Shown here in pieces: positions 16,593-25,755 of a stretch of 33,272 nucleotides of DNA (within the stretch, counting starts at the first letter, position 1; each line of letters starts with the position of its first letter). The DNA is from an uncultured Paludibacter sp. (GTDB lineage Bacteria > Bacteroidota > Bacteroidia > Bacteroidales > Paludibacteraceae): positions 1 to 33,272 of the forward strand of contig CALMZF010000035.1 of the NCBI GenBank assembly GCA_937870645.1, in the 5' to 3' direction. The notes below the pieces were generated by a model. That model searched no databases and was not told where the DNA came from. It saw only the letters and a program-made list of their open reading frames with translations. The position numbers and the translations under genes were made by a program.

Positions 16593-17777
16593 ATGGACGA
16601 ATTAAAAAAGCAAATCAAAGACTCTTTTTTTAATCCAATACTATACTTTTTGCCGTTACTGATTTTTTTTGTAGTGGATGATATGTTTGGATTAAATATG
16701 GCCTGGAAAATTTCCTTCCCCGTTGCTCTGGGTCTTGTGTTTTACGTTTACCTGAGTTATAATCGCTTGTTTTTGTGGCATTTAATGCTTTCGGTAGGAT
16801 ATGTTCTTATCGGACTTATTGTCAGTCTTATTCCCGCCAGGTATGAAATGAGAGGATTATATCAGTTTGCCGACGAATTTTTATTCCTCGGGATGATGTG
16901 CTTTTTTATTTTCCGAAAGTCATTCCTGGAAAAAGTTGCAAGCAAAGCCTTACCATACGAAATGCCGATGTCAAATAACGTGAATGAACTTTATCGCATC
17001 GTTAAGTATCTTATGGTTATCGTTTCAACGTATATGCTTGTCCGGGTTTTGTACTTTTTTGGCATTATCAATATGACTGAAAATCAGTTGCAGGATATCC
17101 AAATGGTTTATTACTATTGTTTCATTGTGTTGGGACTTTACGAAACCATTCGTGTGCTTATCGTACGTTATCGGTTGCTACACGAAGACTGGCTTCCGAT
17201 AATTGACGATAAGGGAAAGGTGACAGGAAGCAGTCAGTATTTTCATGATCTTACAGAAAGAAAACACATGCATCCGGTGGTCAGGCTGCATTTTATTGAC
17301 AATGGTGTTATCTTTCTTCGGCAACGGAAATCCCATGACAACACTGATGCCTCACTTTGGGATACACCTGTGAGCCGCCATGTTCGTTTGGGCGAATCGG
17401 TCGAACAGAGTTTACGATATAAATCCAAACAATACTATAACATCGAACCAAAGAAATTCTTTTTCCTCACAAATTACAAACTTGAGAATAAGTCCGAGTA
17501 TCAGTTTGTATATCTGTTTGTGTTATGCAAAATAGATGGCATTGAACTCAATAAGGATAAAGTACAGGCTACCAAATGGTGGACTGTAAATCAGATTGAG
17601 GATAATCTCAACACAGGTATTTTCACCGAACGATTTATAAAGGAATTTGAATTGCTCAAGAGGAGCGGACTGCTCGAACACGAAAGTTGTAATTGTGAAT
17701 GTGCACTGAAAGGCATGATTAAGAGCCGTTTAATTGACGGAAATACCGGAAGAGGCGCACAGAATTCAGCCTGCTAA
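16593..17777 (+). CDS. Six-helix membrane protein with C-terminal degenerate Nudix domain
   Basis: About 394 residues from the ATG at 16593 (a TTG five codons upstream is less likely). Six hydrophobic segments are seen in the first 205 residues, for example PILYFLPLLIFFVV, ISFPVALGLVFYVYLSY, WHLMLSVGYVLIGLIVSLI, FLFLGMMCFFIF, YLMVIVSTYMLVRVLYFFG and YYYCFIVLGLYETIRVLIV. The C-terminal half has a Nudix-like plan: WLPIIDDKGKVTGS, HPVVRLHFIDNGVIFLRQR, SLWDTPVSRHVRLGES, ending in a KWWTVNQIEDNL segment. The Nudix box itself is degraded: after RLGES the residues read VEQSLRYKSKQYYNI and lack the REUxEE metal ligands. A binding or sensing role rather than hydrolysis is an inference. The last 30 residues contain CNCEC. 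The 3' end overlaps the convergent DUF454 gene by 4 bases. Confidence 0.82.
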   Translation: MDELKKQIKDSFFNPILYFLPLLIFFVVDDMFGLNMAWKISFPVALGLVFYVYLSYNRLFLWHLMLSVGYVLIGLIVSLIPARYEMRGLYQFADEFLFLGMMCFFIFRKSFLEKVASKALPYEMPMSNNVNELYRIVKYLMVIVSTYMLVRVLYFFGIINMTENQLQDIQMVYYYCFIVLGLYETIRVLIVRYRLLHEDWLPIIDDKGKVTGSSQYFHDLTERKHMHPVVRLHFIDNGVIFLRQRKSHDNTDASLWDTPVSRHVRLGESVEQSLRYKSKQYYNIEPKKFFFLTNYKLENKSEYQFVYLFVLCKIDGIELNKDKVQATKWWTVNQIEDNLNTGIFTERFIKEFELLKRSGLLEHESCNCECALKGMIKSRLIDGNTGRGAQNSAC

Positions 17778-18151
17778 GGTTTCACTTTTATTTTCGTGGG
17801 AAATGATAATATATATATGCTTACACCCAAAGCAATACCCGCAAGCATTACCTGCAAATACCATTTTTCATTGACAACAAAAAAAATGCTGTACAACATT
17901 ACCAACCACATGGTGCTGATGGATAAAATCTTTATATTAAGTGGTATGGACTTATCTTCTCTGAAACTGCGAATATATTCACCAAATATCTTGTGATTCA
18001 AGAGCCAGTCATATAGCTTCTGAGAACTGCGGGCATAAAGAGCAGCTGACAAAAGCAGAAAAGGGGTTGTTGGCAGGACAGGCAAAAAAACGCCAAGAAT
18101 AGCTAAACCCAAGCAGATGGAACCGAGTATGACGAGTAATATTTTTTTCAT
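17774..18151 (-). CDS. DUF454 (YbaN-like) inner-membrane protein
   Basis: 125 residues, the normal length of this family. The conserved N-terminal signature is clear: GSICLGLAILGVFLPVLPTTPFLLLSAALYARSS, with the PVLPTTPF motif, then LYDWLLNHKIFGEYIR. Hydrophobic segments lie at about 4-24, 26-42, and two near 75-118. The function of the family is not established. The gene is divergent from ettA and its 3' end overlaps the membrane-Nudix gene. Confidence 0.9.
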   Translation of the reverse strand: MKKILLVILGSICLGLAILGVFLPVLPTTPFLLLSAALYARSSQKLYDWLLNHKIFGEYIRSFREDKSIPLNIKILSISTMWLVMLYSIFFVVNEKWYLQVMLAGIALGVSIYILSFPTKIKVKP

Positions 18152-18159
18152 TCAGCGTG

Positions 18160-18167
18160 CAAAGTTA
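18160..18167 (-). promoter_or_regulatory. -7 element of the DUF454 gene
   Basis: The minus strand reads TAACTTTG, a match to TAnnTTTG, 8 bases upstream of the ATG at 18151. This would make a nearly leaderless transcript. No clear -33 TTG is seen. Confidence 0.4.
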
Positions 18168-18180
18168 TAAAAATAACGGA

Positions 18181-18211
18181 TTGTTTTGCTTCCCTTTTTA
18201 TTTTATCTTTG
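18181..18211 (+). promoter_or_regulatory. Promoter of ettA
   Basis: TTG (18181-18183) and TATCTTTG (18204-18211) are 20 bases apart, matching the Bacteroidetes consensus. The ATG at 18270 lies about 50 bases after the predicted start. Confidence 0.7.
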
Positions 18212-18269
18212 TACTCCCAATTTAAACATTTCAAAATAATTAATAACCAATAAAACAGACACCAACTAT

Positions 18270-19943
18270 ATGGCTGATGATAAAAAAGTGATTTTCTCGA
18301 TGGTAGGAGTGAGCAAGCTGTATCCACCTCAGAAAAAAGTATTAAACGATATCTATTTATCCTTCTTTTATGGTGCTAAAATAGGTATTATCGGGTTGAA
18401 CGGTTCGGGAAAATCTACGCTGATGAAAATTATAGCCGGCGTCGAAAAATCATTTCAGGGCGAGGTTGTTTTCTCGCCCGGTTACTCCATAGGCTATCTG
18501 GAACAGGAACCGGTGCTCGACCCCAACAAAACTGTAAAAGAAATTGTACAGGAAGGAACGCAGGAAGTGGTGGATATGCTGGCCGAATTTGACCAGATTA
18601 ATGAGAAGTTTGCCGATCCCGATGCTGATTTCGATAAACTGATAATCCGTCAGGGCGAATTGCAGGAATTGCTCGATCATGCCGATGCATGGAATCTCGA
18701 CAATAAGCTGGACCGCGCAATGGATGCTCTGCGATGTCCTCCCGAGGATGCACTGGTCAAAAACCTGTCGGGTGGTGAACGCCGCCGGGTGGCTTTGTGC
18801 CGCCTCTTGCTCCGTCAGCCCGATATTTTGCTACTCGACGAACCGACCAACCACCTCGATGCCGAATCGGTTGAATGGCTCGAACATTACCTGCACAACT
18901 ATGCCGGTACAGTCATTGCCATTACTCACGACCGTTATTTTCTGGATAATGTAGCCGGTTGGATACTTGAACTGGACAGGGGAGAAGGTATTCCATGGAA
19001 AGGAAACTATTCATCGTGGCTGGAACAAAAGACTACGCGAATGGCAATGGAAGAAAAACAGGTCAGCAAACGCCGCAAGACCCTGGAACGTGAACTGGAA
19101 TGGGTGAGAATGGCTCCCAAAGCCCGCCAGGCCAAAGGAAAAGCCCGTCTGGAAGCTTACGACAGATTATTGAACGAAGACGAAAAAGAACGCGAAGATA
19201 AACTTGAATTATTCATACCCAACGGACCTCGTCTGGGAAATAAAGTGGTCGAGGCTATTGACGTTTCAAAAGCATTCGGCGATAAATTGCTGTTCGAGAA
19301 TCTCAACTTTATGCTGCCACCCAACGGAATTGTGGGAATAATTGGTCCGAATGGTGCCGGTAAAACTACGTTGTTCCGCCTGATGATGGGGCTCGAAAAA
19401 GTGGACAAAGGAACTTTTGAAACCGGTGAAACCGTAAAGATTGGTTACGTGGATCAAAGTCACACCGATATAGATCCTCAGAAATCGGTATATCAGGTCA
19501 TTTCGGGCGGAACGGAATTTATACGCGTAGCAGGTAAAGATATCAATGCGCGGGCGTATCTGTCGCGTTTTAACTTTACAGGTGGTGATCAGGAAAAACT
19601 CTGCGGCGTACTATCCGGAGGTGAAAGAAACCGCCTTCACCTGGCACTGACACTCAAATCGGAAGCCAATGTACTTCTGCTCGACGAACCTACCAATGAT
19701 ATAGACGTTAATACACTAAGGGCATTGGAAGAGGGACTCGAAAATTTTGCCGGTTGTGCCGTTGTTATCAGTCACGACCGCTGGTTTCTCGACCGCATCT
19801 GTACCCATATCATTGCCTTCGAAGGAGACTCACAGGTATTTGTATTCCAGGGAGGATATACTGATTATGAGGAAAATAAAAAGCAACGATTGGGCGATAG
19901 CGGCGAACCTAAACGCATCCGATACAAAAAGTTGATAGTATAA
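18270..19943 (+). CDS. ettA: ABC-F translation factor EttA (energy-dependent translational throttle)
   Basis: 557 residues, the usual EttA length. Two ATP-binding cassettes are present without membrane helices. The first has Walker A GLNGSGKST near residue 43, signature LSGGERRRVALCRLLL and Walker B with LLLDEPTNHLDAESVEWLE. The second has GPNGAGKTT, LSGGERNRLHLALTLK and VLLLDEPTNDID. The region between them is the charged linker (PtIM) with RMAPKARQAKGKAR, and an arm insertion lies in the first cassette. EttA binds the ribosomal E site and regulates the first elongation steps in response to ADP/ATP. It has its own promoter and is followed by a bidirectional terminator. Confidence 0.95.
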   Translation: MADDKKVIFSMVGVSKLYPPQKKVLNDIYLSFFYGAKIGIIGLNGSGKSTLMKIIAGVEKSFQGEVVFSPGYSIGYLEQEPVLDPNKTVKEIVQEGTQEVVDMLAEFDQINEKFADPDADFDKLIIRQGELQELLDHADAWNLDNKLDRAMDALRCPPEDALVKNLSGGERRRVALCRLLLRQPDILLLDEPTNHLDAESVEWLEHYLHNYAGTVIAITHDRYFLDNVAGWILELDRGEGIPWKGNYSSWLEQKTTRMAMEEKQVSKRRKTLERELEWVRMAPKARQAKGKARLEAYDRLLNEDEKEREDKLELFIPNGPRLGNKVVEAIDVSKAFGDKLLFENLNFMLPPNGIVGIIGPNGAGKTTLFRLMMGLEKVDKGTFETGETVKIGYVDQSHTDIDPQKSVYQVISGGTEFIRVAGKDINARAYLSRFNFTGGDQEKLCGVLSGGERNRLHLALTLKSEANVLLLDEPTNDIDVNTLRALEEGLENFAGCAVVISHDRWFLDRICTHIIAFEGDSQVFVFQGGYTDYEENKKQRLGDSGEPKRIRYKKLIV

Positions 19944-19950
19944 CGAATAA

Positions 19951-19983
19951 AAAAAAATCCATCAAAATATGATGGATTTTTTT
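19951..19983. terminator. Bidirectional terminator between ettA and porT
   Basis: A perfect 13-bp inverted repeat (AAAAAAATCCATC, 19951-19963, and GATGGATTTTTTT, 19971-19983) with a 7-base loop has T runs on both strands. It lies between the convergent stops at 19943 and 19985. Confidence 0.88.
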
Positions 19984-19984
19984 G

Positions 19985-20662
19985 TTATTCAATGTTGAAA
20001 GCCAGCGTAATCATCCGGGTGGTGAGTTTTGAAATGGCATCCGTTGGTCCCGGACCACTCGCAGGTGCTGTATCTCTCATAGCTGTAGGGGTAATTACAT
20101 TGCTGACACCAACTGCAAATTTCAAAACGGGTGACAGTTTGAAAAACGGAAAATACAGATCGCAGCCAACTCCTGCTTCAACCAGCGCATCAAAGGGATT
20201 TAACAAGACCGCCCGCTCTTTATTCCGACCCCAGTCCATCCACAATCCGCCACCGGCCAGCACATACGGACGATAATTGTCTTTTCGCTCGGAGCTATAT
20301 TTTATATACAATGGTAAATATAAGGGCACCGAAAGAATCTGAGCCGGATCATAATTCTTATAATTCAAGGTACGTTGGCTCAACATCAGGGTAGGAGTGA
20401 AGCGAAGATTGAAATAGCGGTTGAGGCGAAGGTCGCTGATAGCTCCTACCGAAAAACCCGGTGCTACGGCGGTTACACTTACATCCTTATTGATATCGGC
20501 CGGCACAACAGCAAAATCCATAAAATTCAACCCCAGTGCATAGCCAAAATGCAGCGGTTTATCATCCACATACGGCAGATTGCCCTGAGCATTACTCCCA
20601 CCAATAAAGAAAAAAACTGAGAATATAACTAATAAAAATTTCTTTGAAAATATCCTGTTCAT
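19985..20662 (-). CDS. porT: Type IX secretion outer-membrane barrel protein PorT
   Basis: 225 residues with a signal peptide (KKFLLVIFSVFFFIGGSNAQ). The mature part opens with the stretch I associate with PorT/SprT: LPYVDDKPLHFGYALGLNFMDFAV. Next come barrel strands (GAISDLRLNRYFNLRFTP, LYLPLYIKYSSE, YVLAGGGLWMDW, ALVEAGVGCDLYFPFF) and a C-terminal strand MITLAFNIE. PorT is needed for assembly of the type IX secretion system, which exports cargo such as the GH16 enzyme at 1561. It follows infB by 129 bases with a hairpin between, so it may have its own transcript, although I see no clear promoter. Confidence 0.82.
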   Translation of the reverse strand: MNRIFSKKFLLVIFSVFFFIGGSNAQGNLPYVDDKPLHFGYALGLNFMDFAVVPADINKDVSVTAVAPGFSVGAISDLRLNRYFNLRFTPTLMLSQRTLNYKNYDPAQILSVPLYLPLYIKYSSERKDNYRPYVLAGGGLWMDWGRNKERAVLLNPFDALVEAGVGCDLYFPFFKLSPVLKFAVGVSNVITPTAMRDTAPASGPGPTDAISKLTTRMITLAFNIE

Positions 20663-20732
20663 TTATTTTTTAGTTCGTTTGATTTCAAAACGCCGAATCA
20701 ACTTGTTTATTGTAATACAGCAGTTTAAAACA

Positions 20733-20767
20733 AACAAATTTTCACCGGATAAGGATGAAAATTTGTT
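20733..20767 (-). terminator. Probable terminator after infB
   Basis: A perfect 12-bp inverted repeat (AACAAATTTTCA, 20733-20744, and TGAAAATTTGTT, 20756-20767) with an 11-base loop lies 24 bases past the infB stop and is followed by TTTT on the minus strand. It is A/T-rich, so of moderate strength. Confidence 0.55.
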
Positions 20768-20791
20768 AGATTTTGTTTACTGAAACCCGAT

Positions 20792-23755
20792 TTATTTCAG
20801 GGTTTGTTTTACTTCTATCTCTTCGTAACTTTCAATCATGTCGCCCACCTGTATATCGTTGAAATTTTTCAGGTTAAGACCACATTCAAAGTTTACGCCC
20901 ACTTCTTTCACATCATCCTTGAAGCGTTTGAGCGAATCCAGATCGCCGGTAAATACTACAATGCCATCGCGGATAAGATGCACTTTGTTGTTGCGTTTTA
21001 CTTTTCCTTCACGCACAATACAACCGGCCACAGTTCCAACTTTGGTGATTTTGAAAACCTCCAGTACTTCGATGGTAGCTGTAACCACTTCCTTGATTTC
21101 GGGCGAAAGCATACCTTCCATGGCCGATTTTATCTCTTCGATAGCATCGTAAATGATGGAATAAAGCCGGATGTCAATTTCCTCTTTTTCAGCTAATTTT
21201 CGTGCCGATACACTTGGACGAACCTGGAAACCAACAATAATTGCGTTGGAGGCTGCAGCAAGAAGAATGTCCGAATCAGAAATAGCTCCAACTGCTTTAT
21301 GGATAACGTTAACCTGTATATGTGGTGTTGATAGTTTGAGCAATGAGTCGGAGAGAGCTTCAATTGAACCGTCTACGTCACCCTTGACAATAATATTAAG
21401 CTCTTTAAAGTCGCCCAAAGCAATACGACGACCAAGTTCGTCCAGAGTAAAGTGTTTCTTGGTACGAATGCTTTGTTCACGTTGAAGTTGTTCGCGCTTG
21501 TTGGCTATTTCGCGGGCTTCCTGTTCGCTTTCCACCACGTTGAAGGTGTCACCGGCTTGCGGAGCTCCGTTCAAACCCAGGATAAGTACGGGTTCAGAGG
21601 GTTTTGCTTCATTCAGACGCTGATTTCTTTCATTGAACATGGCTTTAATTTTACCATGATTAATACCGGCTAATACGATATCACCCTGACGGAGTGTACC
21701 ATTTTGTACCAGAACAGTGGCAACGTATCCGCGACCCTTATCCAGCGATGATTCGATAATGGAACCAATCGCCCGACGGTTAGGATTTGCTTTCAAATCG
21801 AGCATTTCGGCTTCAAGAAGCACTTTTTCAAGCAGTTCCTTTACGCCAAGTCCTTTTTTGGCCGAGATATCCTGTGACTGGTATTTACCGCCCCATTCTT
21901 CCACCAGATAATTCATGTTGGCAAGCGTTTCCTTAATCTTTTCTGGGTTTGCGCCCGGTTTGTCTATCTTATTGATAGCAAATACAATAGGGACATTGGC
22001 AGCTACAGCATGGTTGATGGCTTCTCTGGTTTGAGGCATTACGTCATCATCTGCCGCCACTATGATAATGGCAATATCGGTAATCTTTGCACCACGTGCA
22101 CGCATGGCTGTAAATGCTTCGTGACCCGGAGTATCCAGGAATGTAATTCGCTGACCGTTGTCAAGTTTCACATTATAAGCACCAATATGCTGGGTGATAC
22201 CTCCGGCTTCACCGGCTATTACATTTGTTTTACGGATATAGTCGAGCAACGATGTTTTACCATGATCCACGTGTCCCATCACCGTTACAATCGGGGAACG
22301 GAATTCGAGATCTTCTTCACTGTCAGCACCTTCTGATTCGGCTAATGCTTCTATCACATCCTGGCTTACATATTCGGTCTTGAAACCAAACTCATCGGCT
22401 ACTATGTTGATGGTTTCGGCATCCAAACGCTGATTGATGGATACCATCATCCCAATACTCATGCAGGTACGGATAACCTCATTGACAGAGATGTTCATCA
22501 TGGTAGCCAATTCGCTTACCGTTACGAATTCGGTAAGTTTCAATACGTTTTCTTCGCTCTTATCGCGGTCAAATTGTTCCTGAAGTTTGGCACTTACTAT
22601 ATCGCGCTTGTCACGACGGTATTTTGAACCTTTTCCCCGTTTGTTGTTGGCTTTTGAAAGCCGTGCTAATGTTTCCTTTATTTGTTTTTGAACATCTTCT
22701 TCGTTAACTACCGTTTTTATCGGTTTTTTGAAATGTTCTTTTTTGGTAGCTTGTTTTTTGCTGAAGTCAAGCGGTTCTGGCTTATTGATATCTACCCGCT
22801 GGGTGTTTATCCTTTTCCTTTTTGCTCCTTTGGCATCGGTTTTGACTTCTGCTTTTGGCTCAATTTTGACATCTTTGACCGGTTCACCTTTTTTGGGTTT
22901 GCCATCCACGTAGTTTTTCAGACGCTCATCACGTTCTTTTTTCTTTTGCTCCTTTGTTTTGGATTTTGGCCTGGTACTCTGATTAAGGCTGTCCAGATCT
23001 ATGGAACCAATTACAACAGGTGTGGGAGTAATTCCACGTTTTCCAATCCGGTATATTTCCTCCTCTTTTTCGTCTTCCTCCTCTTCCTCCTCCACATTGG
23101 TTGTTTCTATAACGGGTTTGGGTGCAACAGGTTTTTCTTCTTCCTTTTTCTTTATTTCAATAATCCGCTTTTCAGTTGCAGGCTCAGTAATTACTTCTTC
23201 TTTGAGTTTACTTTCACTTGATTCGGGCGGTGTAGTTGTTATTGTCTCTGTTTGGACTACTTTTACTTCAGGTATTTCAACCGGTTTTTCCTCTTTTGGA
23301 AGAGCGTCGGATGCCGGTTTAATGTCTGGCTGCGCGACAACAGGAGCTGCTTTTGGCTCTGCAACCGGTTCGGGTTTTTGAACTTTTGGAGTAGCTGGAG
23401 GAGTTGGTTTTGGTTTATCTAAATCAATATGTCCAACTTCTTTGATATGCGGACGCAGATCGCTCGAAACGGTGGTCGGGATCATCTCTTCCTTTTTCTC
23501 CGGTTTCTTCTGAAAACCTTCCAAAGCAATAGTTTCAGCTTTTTCTTTGGCCTGACGTTCCTGGCTCAAACGCTCAGATTCCAACTTCAAAGCCATGTCT
23601 TTGTTAAACTCTTTGGCGAGCAACAAATGTTCTTCATCGCTAATCTTTGAATTCGGGTCTGCAGCTATTTTATGCCCTTTTTTGGCAAGGAATTCCACTG
23701 CCGTAGCCATTCCCACATTTAAATCCTTACAAGCTTTACTTAATCTGATAGACAT
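20792..23755 (-). CDS. infB: Translation initiation factor IF-2
   Basis: 987 residues. The factor is a GTPase that brings initiator tRNA to the 30S ribosome. The N-terminus ([23 protein letters not shown]) is an IF2_N-type helical start. It is followed by some 350 residues of low-complexity Lys/Glu/Pro-rich linker, usual for Bacteroidetes IF-2. A second IF2_N domain lies at about 405-460. The GTPase domain has P-loop GHVDHGKT near residue 493, switch [17 protein letters not shown] and NKID. Domains II-IV follow to the C-terminus ([13 protein letters not shown]). It is the third gene of rimP-nusA-infB. A run of Glu at about residues 219-230 reads [12 protein letters not shown]. Confidence 0.97.
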   Translation of the reverse strand: MSIRLSKACKDLNVGMATAVEFLAKKGHKIAADPNSKISDEEHLLLAKEFNKDMALKLESERLSQERQAKEKAETIALEGFQKKPEKKEEMIPTTVSSDLRPHIKEVGHIDLDKPKPTPPATPKVQKPEPVAEPKAAPVVAQPDIKPASDALPKEEKPVEIPEVKVVQTETITTTPPESSESKLKEEVITEPATEKRIIEIKKKEEEKPVAPKPVIETTNVEEEEEEDEKEEEIYRIGKRGITPTPVVIGSIDLDSLNQSTRPKSKTKEQKKKERDERLKNYVDGKPKKGEPVKDVKIEPKAEVKTDAKGAKRKRINTQRVDINKPEPLDFSKKQATKKEHFKKPIKTVVNEEDVQKQIKETLARLSKANNKRGKGSKYRRDKRDIVSAKLQEQFDRDKSEENVLKLTEFVTVSELATMMNISVNEVIRTCMSIGMMVSINQRLDAETINIVADEFGFKTEYVSQDVIEALAESEGADSEEDLEFRSPIVTVMGHVDHGKTSLLDYIRKTNVIAGEAGGITQHIGAYNVKLDNGQRITFLDTPGHEAFTAMRARGAKITDIAIIIVAADDDVMPQTREAINHAVAANVPIVFAINKIDKPGANPEKIKETLANMNYLVEEWGGKYQSQDISAKKGLGVKELLEKVLLEAEMLDLKANPNRRAIGSIIESSLDKGRGYVATVLVQNGTLRQGDIVLAGINHGKIKAMFNERNQRLNEAKPSEPVLILGLNGAPQAGDTFNVVESEQEAREIANKREQLQREQSIRTKKHFTLDELGRRIALGDFKELNIIVKGDVDGSIEALSDSLLKLSTPHIQVNVIHKAVGAISDSDILLAAASNAIIVGFQVRPSVSARKLAEKEEIDIRLYSIIYDAIEEIKSAMEGMLSPEIKEVVTATIEVLEVFKITKVGTVAGCIVREGKVKRNNKVHLIRDGIVVFTGDLDSLKRFKDDVKEVGVNFECGLNLKNFNDIQVGDMIESYEEIEVKQTLK

Positions 23756-23841
23756 ATTATTTAATTACAGTTTTTTTCTAAAGTAAAATATTTCAAAACA
23801 GCAGGTCTGAAATAGTTGGTATTCTCTTAATTTATTGTTTT

Positions 23842-25095
23842 TTAATCTTCAAATTCGGAAGATAATATAGCCCGCACTTCGTCGATAGTTTCTTCTTCAA
23901 AGTCGGTACGACGTATGAGGTCTTCACGGGGAATAGACAGTACGCTTTTTGCGGTGTCGCAACCGATAGCTTTCAGGGCATCTATTATCCACTGATCAAT
24001 TTCATCGGAGAATTCATCCAGGTAGATATCTTCTTCGTTTTGAGTTTCATCGATATCGCGGAATACATCCAGGGTGTATCCTGTAAGCATACTTGCCAGT
24101 TTGATGTTGAGACCGTTTTTACCGATAGCCTGCGAAACTTCTTCGGGTTTCAGGTAAATTTCAGCTTTCTTGTCAGCTTCATTCAACCGAATTGAGGTGA
24201 TTTTGGCAGGACTAAGTGAGCGTGCAATAAATAGGCTTAAGTTATTGGTATAATTAATAACGTCGATATTTTCGTTGCGCAGTTCGCGCACAATGCCGTG
24301 AATACGTGAACCCTTTACGCCTACGCAGGCACCTACCGGGTCAATTCTTTCGTCGTATGACTCTACAGCTACTTTAGCTCTTTCTCCTGGGATGCGGGCA
24401 ATTTTTTTGATTGTGATCAGTCCGTCGTGTATCTCGGGTACTTCGAGTTCAAACAGTCGTTGGAGGAAAACGGGTGAAGTACGTGAAAGGATGATTTTTG
24501 GATTGTTGTTTTTATTTTCAACCATTGCCACCACTGCGCGTACGGTTTCACCCTTGCGGTAAAAATCGGTGGGAATTTGCTCTGCTTTAGGCAGATAAAG
24601 TTCATTACCGTCCTCATCCATCAGCAGCATTTCCTTTTTCCAGATCTGATATAGTTCAGCACTTACTATTTCGCCAACTTTCTCGCTGTATTTTACATAA
24701 AGGCTGTCTTTTTGAAGTTCCAGAATTTTTGATGCCAACGTTTGACGTAATGTAAGAATGGCACGTCTTCCAAAACCAAAAAAATCAACCGTATCGGTTA
24801 CTTCTTCGCCCAATTGGTAGTCTTCATCTATTTTCTGAGCATCCGACAGCCTGATTTCCATATTTTCGTTTGTCAGTTCGTCATCGGCTACAACGGTGCG
24901 ATTGCGATAAATTTCGAAGTCGCCCTTGTCGGGGTTGATGATGACGTCAAAATTTTCGTCGGTTCCGTAGGTTTTTGAAATCACGTTGCGGAAAGATTCT
25001 TCCATTACACTGATAAGAGTACTTCTGTCAATGTTTTTAAGTTCTTTGAATTCGGAGAAGGTATCAATCAAATTGATGTTTTCTTTTTTGCTCAT
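23842..25095 (-). CDS. nusA: Transcription termination/antitermination factor NusA
   Basis: 417 residues, typical of NusA without the E. coli acidic repeats. The N-terminal RNA-polymerase-binding domain (about 1-130) is followed by an S1 domain (KGETVRAVVAMVENKNNNPKIILSR), then KH1 with RIPGERAKVAVESYDE and GACVGVKGSRIHGIVREL. KH2 follows with SQAIGKNGLNIKLASMLTGY. A short C-terminal helical region (IDALKAIGCDTAKSVLSIPREDL) resembles a helix-hairpin-helix element. NusA controls pausing, termination and antitermination. It begins 3 bases after the rimP stop, so the two are certainly co-transcribed; infB follows after 86 bases. Confidence 0.97.
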   Translation of the reverse strand: MSKKENINLIDTFSEFKELKNIDRSTLISVMEESFRNVISKTYGTDENFDVIINPDKGDFEIYRNRTVVADDELTNENMEIRLSDAQKIDEDYQLGEEVTDTVDFFGFGRRAILTLRQTLASKILELQKDSLYVKYSEKVGEIVSAELYQIWKKEMLLMDEDGNELYLPKAEQIPTDFYRKGETVRAVVAMVENKNNNPKIILSRTSPVFLQRLFELEVPEIHDGLITIKKIARIPGERAKVAVESYDERIDPVGACVGVKGSRIHGIVRELRNENIDVINYTNNLSLFIARSLSPAKITSIRLNEADKKAEIYLKPEEVSQAIGKNGLNIKLASMLTGYTLDVFRDIDETQNEEDIYLDEFSDEIDQWIIDALKAIGCDTAKSVLSIPREDLIRRTDFEEETIDEVRAILSSEFED

Positions 25096-25098
25096 GGC

Positions 25099-25566
25099 TT
25101 ATTTGAATCGGATAATGTATTTAGTTGTTTTAATATTAGTATATGGAATTTCTGTTTCTTCCACAATAGTTGTTTTGCGTTTTGCACCCTCTGGTTTCAC
25201 CAGCTTTTCCTGTTGCAGTATAATTTTTGCGTCATCACAAAGCATCAAAATTCCTGTAAGTTTTTTACCATCTTTGGTAAGTACTTCCACTTCGTTACCG
25301 AGATTTTTTTCGTATTGTTTCAGCACCTTAAAAGGCTCGGTTAGACCAGCTGAGGCCACTTCCAGTTCATAATCTTCGATTTCGCGGTCAAGATTTGCTT
25401 CTATATGACGGTTCAGTTCAGCACAGAAGTCAATAGAAACCCCTTCGAATGAATCAATCTCTACCAAAATGCGGTTGTCATTTGATACTTTCAGATCTAC
25501 AAGATAATATCCCGTGTTTTCTAAAAATGCCTCAACCAACTGTATTACAGTGTCTTTTAATATCAT
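25099..25566 (-). CDS. rimP: Ribosome maturation factor RimP
   Basis: 155 residues, the normal RimP length. The factor is needed for 30S subunit maturation. The conserved parts are seen: ILVEIDSFEGVSIDFCAELNRHIEANLD, then YELEVASAGLTEPFKVLKQYEKNLGNEVEVLTKDGKKLTGIL. The canonical S/G-L-(D/T)-x-P motif is ASAGLTEPF. It is the first gene of rimP-nusA-infB, a highly conserved bacterial arrangement. A promoter and a G/C-rich leader hairpin lie upstream. Confidence 0.95.
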   Translation of the reverse strand: MILKDTVIQLVEAFLENTGYYLVDLKVSNDNRILVEIDSFEGVSIDFCAELNRHIEANLDREIEDYELEVASAGLTEPFKVLKQYEKNLGNEVEVLTKDGKKLTGILMLCDDAKIILQQEKLVKPEGAKRKTTIVEETEIPYTNIKTTKYIIRFK

Positions 25567-25591
25567 TTTTTTTGGATTTTATAACAAAGAA

Positions 25592-25609
25592 GGGGACTTT
25601 TTTGTCCCC
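25592..25609 (-). promoter_or_regulatory. G/C hairpin in the rimP leader
   Basis: GGGGAC (25592-25597) and GTCCCC (25604-25609) form a perfect 6-bp stem with a loop of six identical bases (A on the transcript). It lies between the predicted transcription start (about 25626) and the rimP ATG at 25566, so it should be transcribed ahead of the operon. Confidence 0.6.
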
Positions 25610-25632
25610 CTCACGTTGCTCTATTTCGGATG

Positions 25633-25662
25633 CAAAAGTACGAATAATTTTTTAATTCACAA
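25633..25662 (-). promoter_or_regulatory. Promoter of rimP-nusA-infB
   Basis: On the minus strand TTG (25662-25660) and TACTTTTG (25640-25633) are 19 bases apart, a full consensus match. It is back to back with the yebC promoter. Confidence 0.72.
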
Positions 25663-25691
25663 TAGATTATCGAAAATGATTGATAAAGATA

Positions 25692-25721
25692 TTGAATTTT
25701 CAGTCAATTTTTCTACTTTTG
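25692..25721 (+). promoter_or_regulatory. Promoter of yebC
   Basis: TTG (25692-25694) and TACTTTTG (25714-25721) are 19 bases apart, a full consensus match. The ATG at 25756 lies about 28 bases after the predicted start. Confidence 0.72.
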
Positions 25722-25755
25722 CAGTCTGAAATTACAAACATATTATTTTATTTAT

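Noticed and set aside
22682-23221. Open frame of 179 codons opposite infB
   Set aside because: It is antisense to the Lys/Glu/Pro-rich linker of IF-2, and its Phe/Leu/Cys-rich translation is what low-complexity coding DNA gives on the other strand.
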